Below are positions 43,401-53,600 of a stretch of 64,000 nt of DNA, one piece after another. How positions within the stretch are numbered: the stretch's first letter is position 1; the number at the start of each line of letters is the position of its first letter. Source of the DNA: Plotosus lineatus (lineage: Eukaryota > Chordata > Actinopteri > Siluriformes > Plotosidae); the NCBI GenBank assembly GCA_024760905.1, contig CM045733.1, forward strand, positions 22,337,001 to 22,401,000, read 5' to 3'. A program made the translations under genes and the position numbers. The notes under the pieces were generated by a model. It did not search any database. It saw only the letters and a list, made by a program, of their open reading frames with translations, and was not told where the DNA came from.

Positions 43401-43534
43401 ACTGTGGGAGGTCTGGTCGTTGTTGAGATGATCTTGGCTGAGGGGACTCAGTGATACATCACTGGGAGCTCCGTTCTGATGGCAGTCAAGTGGTACGTGA
43501 TCACGACACTGTGTGTGACAGGTGTATTTACAAC
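43401..43534 (-). CDS. rassf3: Internal exon with C1 zinc-finger end, probable long isoform of the RASSF-like gene
   Basis: On the minus strand a pyrimidine tract and acceptor (CTCTTTTCTACAG) precede 134 coding bases, followed by donor GTAAGT after CACAGT. It encodes 44 whole codons after two bases of a split codon: CKYTCHTQCRDHVPLDC, then a Ser/Asp/Asn-rich stretch ending TSHS. The Cys/His pattern is the second half of a C1 domain, closest in style to the RASSF1A/RASSF5A C1 end (CxxTCHxxCRxxxxLDC). The exon begins in phase 1 and ends in phase 0, the same end phase as the exon at 19663-19785, so both could splice to one downstream exon. The first half of the C1 domain was not found; it should lie on the right. 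Human RASSF3 is usually described without a C1 domain. Membership of another C1 gene is possible. Confidence 0.75.
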
Positions 43535-43783
43535 CTGTAGAAAAGAGCGAAGGAGACATGACAAAAAAATCTTCATGCAAACAACTTTCTTATAAACTTT
43601 CTTACATTCAGGGCAAACACTTGCTGTTTGAGTGGAACCCTATGGGAGAACTCAGTACCTTCAGTTAGAAGCAACCAAAACATTTTTTAAAGCCTTTGAC
43701 ATCCAGAAATTTATTAAAGATACGGTACTCACTTATGTTTACAGTACAGATTGATTTTAGATATTTCAATCAATAAAATATTC

Positions 43784-44117
43784 CACTCATTCATTCTCTG
43801 AACCATTTAATCCTAATTAGGGTCACTGGGGGCTGGTGCCAATCTCACCCAGACGAGGTACACCTTGGACAGCTCGCCAGGTCATCGCAGGGCCAACACT
43901 CACATAACCATTCACACCTAGGGGTGACTTGGAACAGCCAATTAACCTACACTACATGTTTTTGGACTGTAGGAGGAAACCGGAGTACCCGGAGGAAACC
44001 AACTCAAGCACGAGGAGAACATGCAAACTCCACACAGAAACGCCCGACGTGGGAATCGGACCCAGGACCTTCTTGCTGTGAGGCAGACATGCTAACCACG
44101 ACACCACCATGCCGCCC
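43784..44117 (-). repeat. SINE-V, full length
   Basis: Left end TCATTCATTCTCTGAACC and AATCCTAATTAGGGTCAC; right end is the head (GGCGGCATGGTGGTGTCG, GGTTAGCATGTCTGCC, CAGCAAGAAGGTCCTGGG, TCCGATTCCC). The centre has GGAGTTTGCATGTTCTCC. It is one of the best SINE-V copies here. Confidence 0.88.
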
Positions 44118-44365
44118 AATAAAATATTAGACACAAATACCATATTAGGTCATAACAGTATTTTATCCCGGCACATTCAATCCACAGAACCCAATCTGAT
44201 TTAAAATTTTAAAATAAACTATTTTTTCATTAACCGACATTTAATTATTTTAATTTTTAAAGTGTACAGTATTTATTCACTCATCTTCAACGCCCTCATC
44301 CTGGTAAAGATCATGGTGGCGGCTGCTGTTGCAATGGCAATTTGATTTTTGCATGAATAACACAG

Positions 44366-44547
44366 GACAGCACGGTGGCACAGTGATTAGCACACAGCAA
44401 GAGGGTCCTGGGTTCGATTTCCCGAACCCCAGTGTTTCTGTGTGGGGTTTGCATGTTCTCCCCATGCACGTGGGGGTTTCCTTCGGGTACCTAAGTTTTC
44501 TCTGACAGTTCAAAAAATATGCACAGTTGGTGGTTCCATATCATCTC

Positions 44548-44590
<43 letters not shown>

Positions 44591-44610
44591 GGCTGGTGAG
44601 CTGTTCAGGG
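44366..44610 (+). repeat. SINE-V with (GT)n in the body
   Basis: Head ACAGCACGGTGGCACAGTG and GGTCCTGGGTTCGATTTCCC, body GGGGTTTGCATGTTCTCCCC. A (GT)n run at 44550-44588 and the GCTGTTCAGGGTGTACC segment follow. Confidence 0.8.
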
Positions 44611-44639
44611 TGTACCTGCCCAGTCTTTAAGAGGGTTGG

Positions 44640-44760
44640 ATTATTGCTCTGAAGGTCAGGGTTCAATCCCCATTACTGCCATGCAACCAATGTTAGGCCC
44701 TTGAGAAAGGCTCTTAACCCTCATTTGTATAAAAGTTAACAAAATGCATGTTGCTCCGGA
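44640..44760 (+). repeat. SINE-C copy, truncated
   Basis: CTGAAGGTCAGGGTTCAATCC, GTTAGGCCCTTGAGAAAGGC, TCTTAACCCTCATTTGTA. Confidence 0.65.
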
Positions 44761-44761
44761 T

Positions 44762-45140
44762 ACGAATGTATACCAAACATTTAAAATAATAACAGCAACC
44801 ATAAGATATTTAAACTTTGATCAGAAAGAATATTGGCATGTTAATGCATGTGGTTATATTGCACAGATTCCAGTTTAAGAGCCAAAAACCCTATAGGACG
44901 AACTACACCTCATATTGGACCCAATCATTATTCAGAGAACATTTGAATTATATTGTCGTAAACAAAACGATACCTTTTTTATTACTGTGCCTATTTATTT
45001 AAGAATAAAATCTTTGCTTTAACATTTGTATTTTATGACTTGTACATTAGCAATTAGTACAAAAATATTTAAGATTTTCTAACATTAATTTTCCAGAACA
45101 AAATTAAATATTACAGAAAAAAAAATTGTGTGACAATTAA
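44762..45140. other. No recognised feature
   Basis: AT-rich spacer. Confidence 0.35.
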
Positions 45141-45145
45141 GAGTA

Positions 45146-45443
45146 CAGTCGGCCCCCAACTTACAAAATTAATCCGTTCCAGAGCTCTTTTCGTATAGCG
45201 GGGATTTCGTAAGTAGGGGTCGCACCTTACATGTTAAACACCTAATTCGTCCCAAGGCTCCAGTGTTTGGACTGGATAAACCCCATTAACCCTTTAAAAA
45301 TGATAAAAGTACACCAATTTTGTATGAAATGTTTGTTAAAAGTAAAAGAAAATTATTTATTAAACCATTTAAACATTTTATAAACATATTAAACCATTTT
45401 ATTAACATATTTATTAATTAAACCATTATTAAACATTTTTTAT

Positions 45444-45493
<50 letters not shown>

Positions 45494-45828
45494 CTCTCTC
45501 TCTCTTGCACGCGCTGCGAACCACGCCCACAAGACGTGAATTCAAAGCGCATTCCCTGCTTGACAAACTCAACTTTAATTTGATTCCTTGAGGGATCGGA
45601 ATTCCAGATAAGCTCAAATGCACCCACATTTATTAAACATTTACTGAATTAAGCAACTTAAAAAACTAAAAACTAAAGCGTTATTCCTTCTCTCTCTCCC
45701 TCTCCGTCTTGCTTACGCGCGCGCGTGCGGGCCATGCCCACAAGACGTGAATTCAAAGTGCATTCCCTGCTTGACCATTTACTGAATTAAAACAACTTAA
45801 AAACTAAACTAAAAACTAAAGCGTTATT

Positions 45829-45866
<38 letters not shown>

Positions 45867-46266
45867 CACGCGCGCTGCGGGCCACGCCCAAAAGACATGA
45901 ATTCAAAGCGCATTCCCTGCTTGACAAACTCAACTTTAATTTGATTCCTTGAGGGATCGGAATTCCAGATAAGCTCAAATGCGCCCACATTTATTAAACA
46001 TTTACTGAATTAAAACAACTTAAAAAACTAAACTAAAAACTAAAGAGTGAAGCTTCCTTCTGTCGCTATCTGGGAGGCCAACAGGGCGGGATGTTGAGAG
46101 ACAGCCAATGAGAGAACAACTCGCGCGTCGATTGGTGCGTTTGAATGTTGAATTTCTTTTCGTAAGAGGGGGTTGTCTCGTATCTCGGGGATGGAAACTC
46201 AAGAAAATGTTTTTCGTAACCTGGGGATTTCGTACACAGGGGTCTTTGTAAGTTGGGGGCCAACTG
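45146..46266 (+). mobile_element. Tig-D, Tigger/pogo-like element with internal tandem duplication
   Basis: Flanked by TA at 45144-45145 and 46267-46268. Ends CAGTCGGCCCCCAACTTACA and TAAGTTGGGGGCCAACTG form a good inverted repeat. Subterminal TTAATCCGTTCCAGAGCTC echoes the TAATTGGTTCC of Tig-A and Tig-C. Inside are three related blocks (about 45490-45690, 45690-45835 and 45836-46055) sharing AAGACGTGAATTCAAAGCGC, TTCCCTGCTTGAC and TTTACTGAATTAA; the middle one lacks about 70 bp. Each starts with a (CA)n or (CT)n run. No transposase. Confidence 0.85.
45447..45506. repeat. (CA)n(CT)n microsatellite inside Tig-D
   Basis: CA run followed by a short CT run. A matching CT run is at 45833-45864 in the third internal block. 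Confidence 0.9.
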
Positions 46267-46273
46267 TATTATG

Positions 46274-46607
46274 TCTTCTTCTCTTTTTGGCTTTTTCCCT
46301 TTTCTCGGGAGTCGCCTCAGCGAATTATTTGATTCAGCATAGGTTTTTACGTCGGATGCCCTTCCTGTCACAACCCTTTAGCAAGGGACAGAAACACGCT
46401 GACGGCTTTGCAGCTACTCTTTACGAAAGTCAGCAATGGTTCTTTTACATGAACCTCCCACCATAGACAGTGAGAGACATGGCTCGCCTTTGATAACCCA
46501 GTTAGCTGCACTGGGGGGGGACAGTGACAACCTTTTGTGGAGACTCGAACCCCCAACCTTAGGATCAGCGATCCTGTGCCCTATCCACTAGACCACCACT
46601 GCCCCTC
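46274..46607 (-). repeat. SINE-A with RTE-type tail, inserted at the edge of Tig-D
   Basis: Left end TTTTTGGCTTTTTCCC and GGGAGTCGCCTCAGCG; right end is the head (GGACTCGAACCC type, GACCACCACTGCCCC). CTGTATTATG (46264-46273) is repeated with one mismatch at 46608-46617. The target includes the terminal CTG and TA of Tig-D, so the SINE arrived after Tig-D. Confidence 0.88.
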
Positions 46608-46619
46608 CTGTATTACGTA

Positions 46620-48205
46620 AGAGACCATTTTTCAGGCGAAAAAAGAATGAAGGCTGTCGGATTTTGCATACAAACACAAAAGCAAGTGCAACAGTCAAAA
46701 TGGCTGGTTCTGCCAGAAACTCAGTAACTCTTGCAGCTCATTCCTTTGTAAAACTGCAAATACTGTACCTGAGACAACTATATTTTTAATCAAATCAGTC
46801 ATAGACATCATTTATTACTGTTAATTAATTTTATAGAATTTTTAACATAGAAAGATTTAACAAGTTATACGTAAATACAGTATAAGGTATCTTTGCTCTA
46901 CCGCATTTCTTTGCACATTGTACATGTATAAATACTACACTATACTTTGTATAACTCAGGAATGTGTTCTTTGTAGACCAACATCTCAGGTAGTTGAGCT
47001 GAATAACCCAGAGAGAAAGAGTGAAAATTTGCATAATATGTAAACACAGTACAAAGAGCAATGCTTACTTTCAGGTACTCCTATTTGCCAAAAAAAAAAA
47101 AAAAAAAAAAACTAACAAACAAACAAATGAAAACCAAAGACTACCTATATGTCACCATATATTTTACCTTTTGATTTTTCTCAGCCAAATAATTAACAAC
47201 ATTAATAAAAATAAAACTTTGGAATGATCAAGCCTGGTTTGTTACATTCATCCATCAATAAATAGTATAATTACAAATTACAATAATAACATTAATACAG
47301 CTCTTTTGAGGAAAGTTTATGACTGGGTTTCATACTGTTTTCTGTTCTTACATGCTGACATTAATACAAAAATGTTTCCCCCAAAAAAAGAAAAGAAAAC
47401 TAAGCATGGTTCAGAAAGGTCACTGTGATTCAGCTGATGTAAGAGAGAAAAGCAAGATGAGGGCGTGGCAGAGGGAATACTTATTGTGTGTGCTGAGAAA
47501 AACTCCTTTTGTGCACAGTGTCAACCAAGCGATACAGCTACAAATGGCGAGCCTACCTGATGATTTGCGCCTGAACTCTGGGGTGATATTGCTCGAAAAT
47601 TTGAAGAGTGCTGCACCCATTCCAGTCAAGCCTCATGATGATAAAACTTCTCCTTCCTCTCTTTCCTACTTTCTCTCCAACTCTCTCTACCCATGCGGCT
47701 CTGAGCTTGCATGCTGAACCTCCATCAGGCACAGACTTGCCATACGAGCCAGGATGCAAACCCAAACAGAATAAAATGACCAATGAATGCTTCAACTCTC
47801 TCACACTCACAGTTTAATTTCAACCCATCTGTGATTTGCTCTCTCTCTCTCTCTCTCGCTCTCTCTCTCTGTGTCATACTCTACCTCGATGCACCGAGTG
47901 TGATGATTTTGCCTATCAAATGTTGGCTCTCTGCTATGTTGTGCTGACTACAGAGGACAAGTGGAGATAAACAGAGACAGATTGTTTTGTTTCCGCAAAC
48001 TGAATTTGCAAAAATAAATTACCCGTCTGTGTCATGCATTTAGAAATTAAAGAGAGTAATCATTTTTAAATGTAGCTGCTCACATGAAATGTGTTTGTAG
48101 ATACATAAAATAATATTTTATTCTAAAGCTATTAAAATATAAAAAATAAAGACTGTGATTTGCAATATTGCAATATTGCAAGGCACCTCTTTCATACACA
48201 AATTA
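46620..48205. other. No recognised gene; (CT)n run
   Basis: A poly-A run lies at 47092-47110 and a (CT)n run at 47837-47872. A 132-codon open frame at 47319-47717 and the opposite frame at 47553-47810 have no motif I recognise and no supporting splice signals. Confidence 0.35.
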
Positions 48206-48207
48206 GA

Positions 48208-48308
48208 ACAACCTGCATTCATTTTCTGAACCGCTTAATCCTAATTACAGTAGATGAGAGGGCAGAGTATACCCTGGACAACTCGCCAGGCCATCACAGG
48301 TTAGAATG
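48208..48308 (-). repeat. SINE-V/SINE-A tail fragment
   Basis: GCATTCATTTTCTGAACCGC, TTAATCCTAATTACAG and GGGCAGAGTATACCCTGGAC. Confidence 0.6.
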
Positions 48309-48317
48309 ATCTATGAA

Positions 48318-48510
48318 GCATTATTTACATTTATAGCATTTGGCAGATGCTTTTATCCAGAGCAACTTACAACTATCGTTTTTATACAACTGGGAAATTG
48401 AGGGTTAAGGGCCTTGCTCAAGGGCACAACAGTGCTGAAAGTTGGAACTGAACTGCTGACCATCGGATCAGTAACACATTGCCTTAACCACTAAGCCACC
48501 ACTGCCCCTT
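48318..48510 (-). repeat. SINE-C, near full length
   Basis: Left end is the tail (GCATTTGGCAGATGCTTTTA, CCAGAGCAACTTAC). The middle has GAGGGTTAAGGGCCTTGCTC; the right end is a tRNA head (TTAACCACTAAGCCACCAC, complement of a box A). Best SINE-C copy in the window. Confidence 0.85.
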
Positions 48511-48658
48511 CATTATTAACATTAGAAATGCACTAAGAGCACAAACCTCTGCCAAGGTAGTTTATACCCCTGCTTGTTTTCTTTTCTGCTAAATTATTTT
48601 CACGAACCGTTTCACAACAAGCCCCATATTTCAAGATCATATTCCAGATCATCAGATG

Positions 48659-49586
48659 TGGATGCAGAGTGGATGCAGAGCAAGGCTGAGTTCAAGGTAG
48701 AGGTGGGACTGCATCATGGGTCAGCTCTGAGCCCCTTCTTGTTTGCTATGGTGATGGACAGGCTGACAGAAGAGGTTAGACAAGAATCTCCATGGACTAT
48801 GATGTTTGCAGATGAAATTGTGATCTGTATTGAGAGCACAGAAAAAAGTGCAGGAAAATCTAGAGAGGTGGAGGTATGCCCTGGAAAGGAGAGGAATGAA
48901 GGTTAGCCTCAGTAAAACAGAATACATGTGTGTGAACAAGAAGGACCCAAGAGGAACAGTGAGGTTACAGTGGGCAGAGATAAAGAAGGTGGAGGATTTT
49001 AAGTACTTAGGCTCAACAGTCCAGAGCAATGGAGAGTGAGGAAAAGAGGTGAAGAAGCATGTGCAGGCAGGTTGGAATGGTTGGAGAAAAGTGTCTGGTG
49101 TGCTGTGTGATAGGAGAGTATCGGCAAAAAGGAAAGGAAAAGTGTACAAGACGGTGATGAGGCCAGCAATGTTGTATGGTTTAGAAACAGTGGCACTGGG
49201 GAAAAGACAGGAGGCAGAGCTGGAGGTAGCAGAGAGGAAAATGTTGAGGTTCTCCTTGGGAGTCACAAGGATGGATAGGATTAGGAATGAGTACATCAGA
49301 GGAACAGCACATGTAAGACGTTTTGGAGACAAAGTCAGAGAGGCTAGATTGAGATGGTTTGGACATGTACAGAGGAGGGATAGTGAGTATATTGGTAGTA
49401 GGATGCGGAGGTTGGAACTACCAGGCAGAAGGCCTAGAGGAAGACCAAAGAGAAGATTTATGGATGTGGTGAAGTAGGACATGAAGGTAGTTGGAGTAAG
49501 ACTAGAAGATGTAGAGGATAGGGTGAGATGGAGGCAGATGATTTGCTATGGCGACCCCTGAAGGGAAAAGCCAAATGGAAAAGAAG
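48659..49586 (+). mobile_element. RTE-clade LINE, 5'-truncated copy 1 with 17-bp target duplication
   Basis: ATTCCAGATCATCAGAT (48641-48657) recurs with one mismatch at 49587-49603. The body encodes the end of an RTE-type reverse transcriptase: LHHGSALSPFLFAMVMDRL near 48710, MFADEIVIC near 48808 (second catalytic Asp changed to Glu), FKYLGSTVQSNGE near 49000, MLYGLETVAL near 49175, LRWFGHVQRRDSEYIGSRM near 49350, RPRGRPKRRFMDVVK near 49435. Stops interrupt it at about 49039 and 49477 and a frameshift lies near 48840. The 3' end GGCGACCCCTGAAGGGAAA and AGCC is nearly the SINE-A tail. Confidence 0.9.
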
Positions 49587-49603
49587 ATTCCAGACCATCA
49601 GAT

Positions 49604-49845
49604 CCAAAATGCTACTTGGATCCTGATCAAACAGCAGTTTGTAATAGATCCTATGTAGGCATGATCTGGATGACTATCAAATTCAAATGGAGTGTTACTT
49701 ATGCCATACTCCAACCCTACAAAAAAAAGCATTTTTTGTGTAAAGTTGTTAAAACGAATAGAGAACAGAATAAAAACTCCTAGATGGAGGCAACAATTTA
49801 TTGAATTATGCAACAAGTGCTACTGTGCCAATAATTATGTAAGAT
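49604..49845. other. No recognised feature between RTE copies
   Basis: AT-rich segment between the target duplication of copy 1 and the start of copy 2; no repeat recognised. Confidence 0.35.
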
Positions 49846-50286
49846 AAGACGGTGGTGAGGCCAGCGATGTTGTATGGATTAGAAACAGTGGCGCTGAAGA
49901 AAAGGCAGGAGGCAGAGTTGGAGGTAGCGGAGATGAAAATGTTGAGGTTCTCTCTGGGAGTAACGAGGATGGATAGGATCAGAAATGAGTATATCAGAGG
50001 GACAGCCCACGTAAGATGTTTTGGAGACAAAGTCAGAGAGGCTAGATTGAGATGGTTTGGACATGTACAGAGGAGGGATAGTGAGTATATTGGCAGTAGG
50101 ATGCTGAGGTTGGAACTACCAGGCAGAAGGCCTCGAGGAAGACCAAAGAAGAGATTTATGGATGTGGTGAAGGAAGACATGAAGGTCGTTGGAGTCAGAA
50201 AAGAAGATGCGGAGGACAGGGTGAGGTGGAAGCGGATGATTTGCTGTGGCGACCCCTGAAGGGAGCAGCCGAAAGTAAAAGAAGAT
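49846..50286 (+). mobile_element. RTE-clade LINE, 5'-truncated copy 2
   Basis: Contains only the last part of the same protein, open from about 49852 to the stop at 50257-50259: MLYGLETVALKKRQEAELEV, FGDKVREARLRWFGHVQRRD, RRPRGRPKKRFMDVVKEDMK and the C-terminus RWKRMICCGDP. The untranslated end GATTTGCTGTGGCGACCCC and GGGAGCAGCCGAAAG matches the SINE-A RTE-type tail. No target duplication was recognised. Confidence 0.9.
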
Positions 50287-50475
50287 ATAAGTTAGAAGAT
50301 AAAACAAGAGGGCAGGCAAGGGTAATTCTAATCTGGAGTGCTGGATGGATTAACAACCCCGATGGGAGAAGCTGTTCGCAGGACAACTGTACCCTAAAAT
50401 CTGGGCTTTATTCAAATGTGTTAAGTAATGTGAAACCCCACCTGTAGGTTGCCAAATTCTATTTCAGAGACTTAA

Positions 50476-50561
50476 CCCTGTAGTGCTCGGTCATAGAAAG
50501 CAGCATGGGAAAAATTCTAATTAGAATTTGTAGCACATATGCAACATGTGGTGCTACAGGG
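50476..50561. mobile_element. 86-bp TTAA-flanked MITE (piggyBac-like)
   Basis: CCCTGTAGTGCTC at the left and the complement CCCTGTAGCACCAC at the right, with TTAA at 50472-50475 and 50562-50565. TTAA target sites and CCC ends are hallmarks of piggyBac-type elements. The centre has a small palindrome, AATTCTAATTAGAATT. Confidence 0.7.
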
Positions 50562-50649
50562 TTAAGAAACATATAAGAAAAGTTATTGTAAGGCATCTCC
50601 AACCTGGGTGGAAACCAATCATGCTCATTCCCCATAGAACACCATCCAC

Positions 50650-53600
50650 CTAATGAAACATGGTGGGGGTGTGTGCATTTTTTTCAACAGAGGGAGTATA
50701 CACATGTCTGTCCGTCGCTTTGTGATGAGGACTATATAGACACTCTGGGGTTGGGGTGGTTGAGATATGTGGTTGAGCAGATGACTGATCAGTCCAATCT
50801 GTGCCCAGAAAGGACATGAGATGTAAATGGAGATCTGTTGGCGCTGCTCTCTTCACAGTTACTGGCACCTCTGCAAACAGCAGAGCCCCATCCAGATCTG
50901 TCCTGCACTGCCGGCTCCCATGCATCGTTTCTGATGCTGAAAGCCTTGAGAGAGGCTTTAAGGGAGTCTTTGAAGCGCTTTTTCCGGCCTACCTAGGAGT
51001 GTTTGCCTTGTATCAGTTCACCATACATCAGTTTCTTTGGGAGCCCATGGTCTGGCATGCGAACCACGTGTTCTTCTCAGTGGAGCTGTGACTGCATCAG
51101 GAAGGTATGGATGCTGAGTGATGCCAGCAGGAGTGTGAACCTCGGTGTTTGAGACCTTGTCTTGCCACTTCATGGCAAGAAATTTCCTGAGACAGGTCAT
51201 GTGGAAGCGGTTCAGCTTCCTGGCATGGTGCTGGTAAACAGTCCATGTTTCATAACCATAGAGCAGTGTGGTGAGAACTATGGCCAGGTAGACTTTGATC
51301 TTGGTCTCTAGAGTGATGCCTCTCCTGCTCCACGTGTTCTTGTCAAAGTCTGCCAAAAGCAACACTTGCTTTGGTGATTCTGGCATTCACTTCATCATCA
51401 GTGACGACATTTCTGGAGATTGTCCTGTAAACTTGTCCACTATGTTCAGTCTCTGCCCATTGATAGTCATGTGTGGTTCAGTGCATGGCAATCCTAGAGC
51501 TGGCTGATGCAGTACTTCAGTCTTCAAGTGTCGGATTGAACCTTAGTTTTTTCTTGAAGCCTCCTGAGGTTAAAGATTGATCTATTAAAGTGATATCTGA
51601 TGTCGATGCCTATCTCCGTGTCTCTGAAAGCATAGTCAGCATGGCTGAGAACAGGAGACTAAACAGTGTTGGTGCGAGAACACACCACTACTTCACGCCA
51701 TTGGAGACAAGAAACGGAAAATGACTCTCCGTTTTCTTGAACTTGTGCCAGAATGCCATCGTGCAGTTGATGTACACTGACAATGAATTTTCTGGAACAA
51801 CTGTACTTTGCCATGATGGGCCTTTGGAGAATCATGGCGAAGTACAGTTGTCACAAAAAATTCCTTGGTCAGATCGACGTAGGTGGAGTACAGGACAACG
51901 TTCTGTTCCTGACACTTCTCTTGGAGCTGTCTAGCAACAAACACCATGTCGATAGTCCCTCGTTCTTTCCAGGAGCTAAACTGGCTTTCCGGTAGAAGAC
52001 CTTGCTCAAGGTGAGCAATGAGGTGGTTGAGTAGAGCTCTTACCAGTATCTTACCTGCAACGGACAGAAGGGAGATTCCACGATGGCTGTCGCAGGCCTG
52101 TCAGTTTCCTTTGTTTGTAAGGGTGTATGACAGCGGTGTCCTTGAAATCCTGTGGCACCATCTCGTACTGCTAAATGAGCCGGAATCGTTGATGAAGTTT
52201 CTCAGTCAGGGTGATGCCATCTTCTTTGTAGATCTCGGCTGGGATAGAGTCTGAGCCAGGTGCTTTCCCATTGGATAACAGACGAATTGCCTTCTGGATC
52301 TCTTCCAAAATTGGCACAGTGTCTCATCAATGGGAATTTGTTGCAGCTGGTCGATGGCTTAATCGTTGATGGTGGAGGGGCGATTCAGTACACTGTTGAA
52401 GTGCTCCATCCACCTCACAAGGATTTGCTCTTTGTCGGTGATAACTGCTGACCTGTCAGCACTGAAAAGGGGGGAAGAACCTGATGAGGAAGGGCTGTAG
52501 ACTTTTCTCAATCCACTGTAGAAGTTCTTCGTGTCGTTCCTGTCTGCGTAGCCCTGAATCTCATCGGCTTTGTTGCTCAGCCACGAATCGTGCATTGTAT
52601 GCAGTTTCTGTTGAGTGGTACTACATGCATTCCTCATTGCATTTTTCTATGCTGTTGACTTCGGGTCATCAAGGTGCGCTTTTGTAGGCAGGACTCCCTA
52701 GCAGCTGCATGATCTCTATGCAGTTCTCATCAAACCAGTCTTTGTGTTTCCTGGTAGAGGGCAGACATTCAATTGCAGTGTTGTATACTGTCACATAAAA
52801 TGAGCTCCAAACTGCTTCTACATCCAGGTTGTCCAGCTCAGTAGCTCGTAGGCGTTCTTCTAGGGTATCAACAAAGGATTGCTTGATGATGTCACTCTTC
52901 AACTTGTTGATGTTCAGGAGTTTGGGGGCAATGATGTCCTGAGAATGACTCTTGGGGTGGATGCAAATGTTAAGCTTAGCGACGATGAGGCAGTTGTCGG
53001 TCCAGCATTCCTTGCTGTACATGGCCTTGGTGATGCGTATGTCCTGTTGGTCTCTCTTCCTGATGATGACAAAGTCAATGAGATGCCAATGCTTAGAGCG
53101 AGGGTGCATCCATGAAGTCCGGTTATGGGTGGGGAGGCAGAAGACGTTTTTTGTTATCAGAAGGCCATGTTCAGCACCAGTCTGGAGAAGCAGCAAGCCG
53201 TTGCTGTTGCACTTGCTGACCACATGCTTCCCAATCACCCCTCCCAGGCAGTGCTGTCACAACCAACTCTCACTTTGAAATCGTCAAGGACGATAATCTT
53301 CTTAGCGTTTGGTACAGTGGTGATGACTGCGTTGAAGTCTTCGTAGAACTTGTCCTTGAGCTCATCAGGTTTGGTCATGATGGGAGCATAGGCGCTAATA
53401 ATGGTGGCAAACCTCTCACCATGTGAAAGAGGAAGTCTTATCGTCATAAGGCGATTGTTCACTCTTTTCGAAAGACCAGCCAACTTGCCAAGCAAGCAAC
53501 GATTTCACTGCAAATCCGACACCAGCCTCATGTCTTCCCTCAGGTCCCCGTTCACTCCAGAAGAAGGTGTCGCCTGGGCCTCTCTCACACAGTTCTCCTT

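Noticed and set aside
47319..47717. 132-codon plus-strand frame, possible gene
   Set aside because: No recognisable domain, no splice or promoter support, and an overlapping frame of similar quality lies on the other strand.
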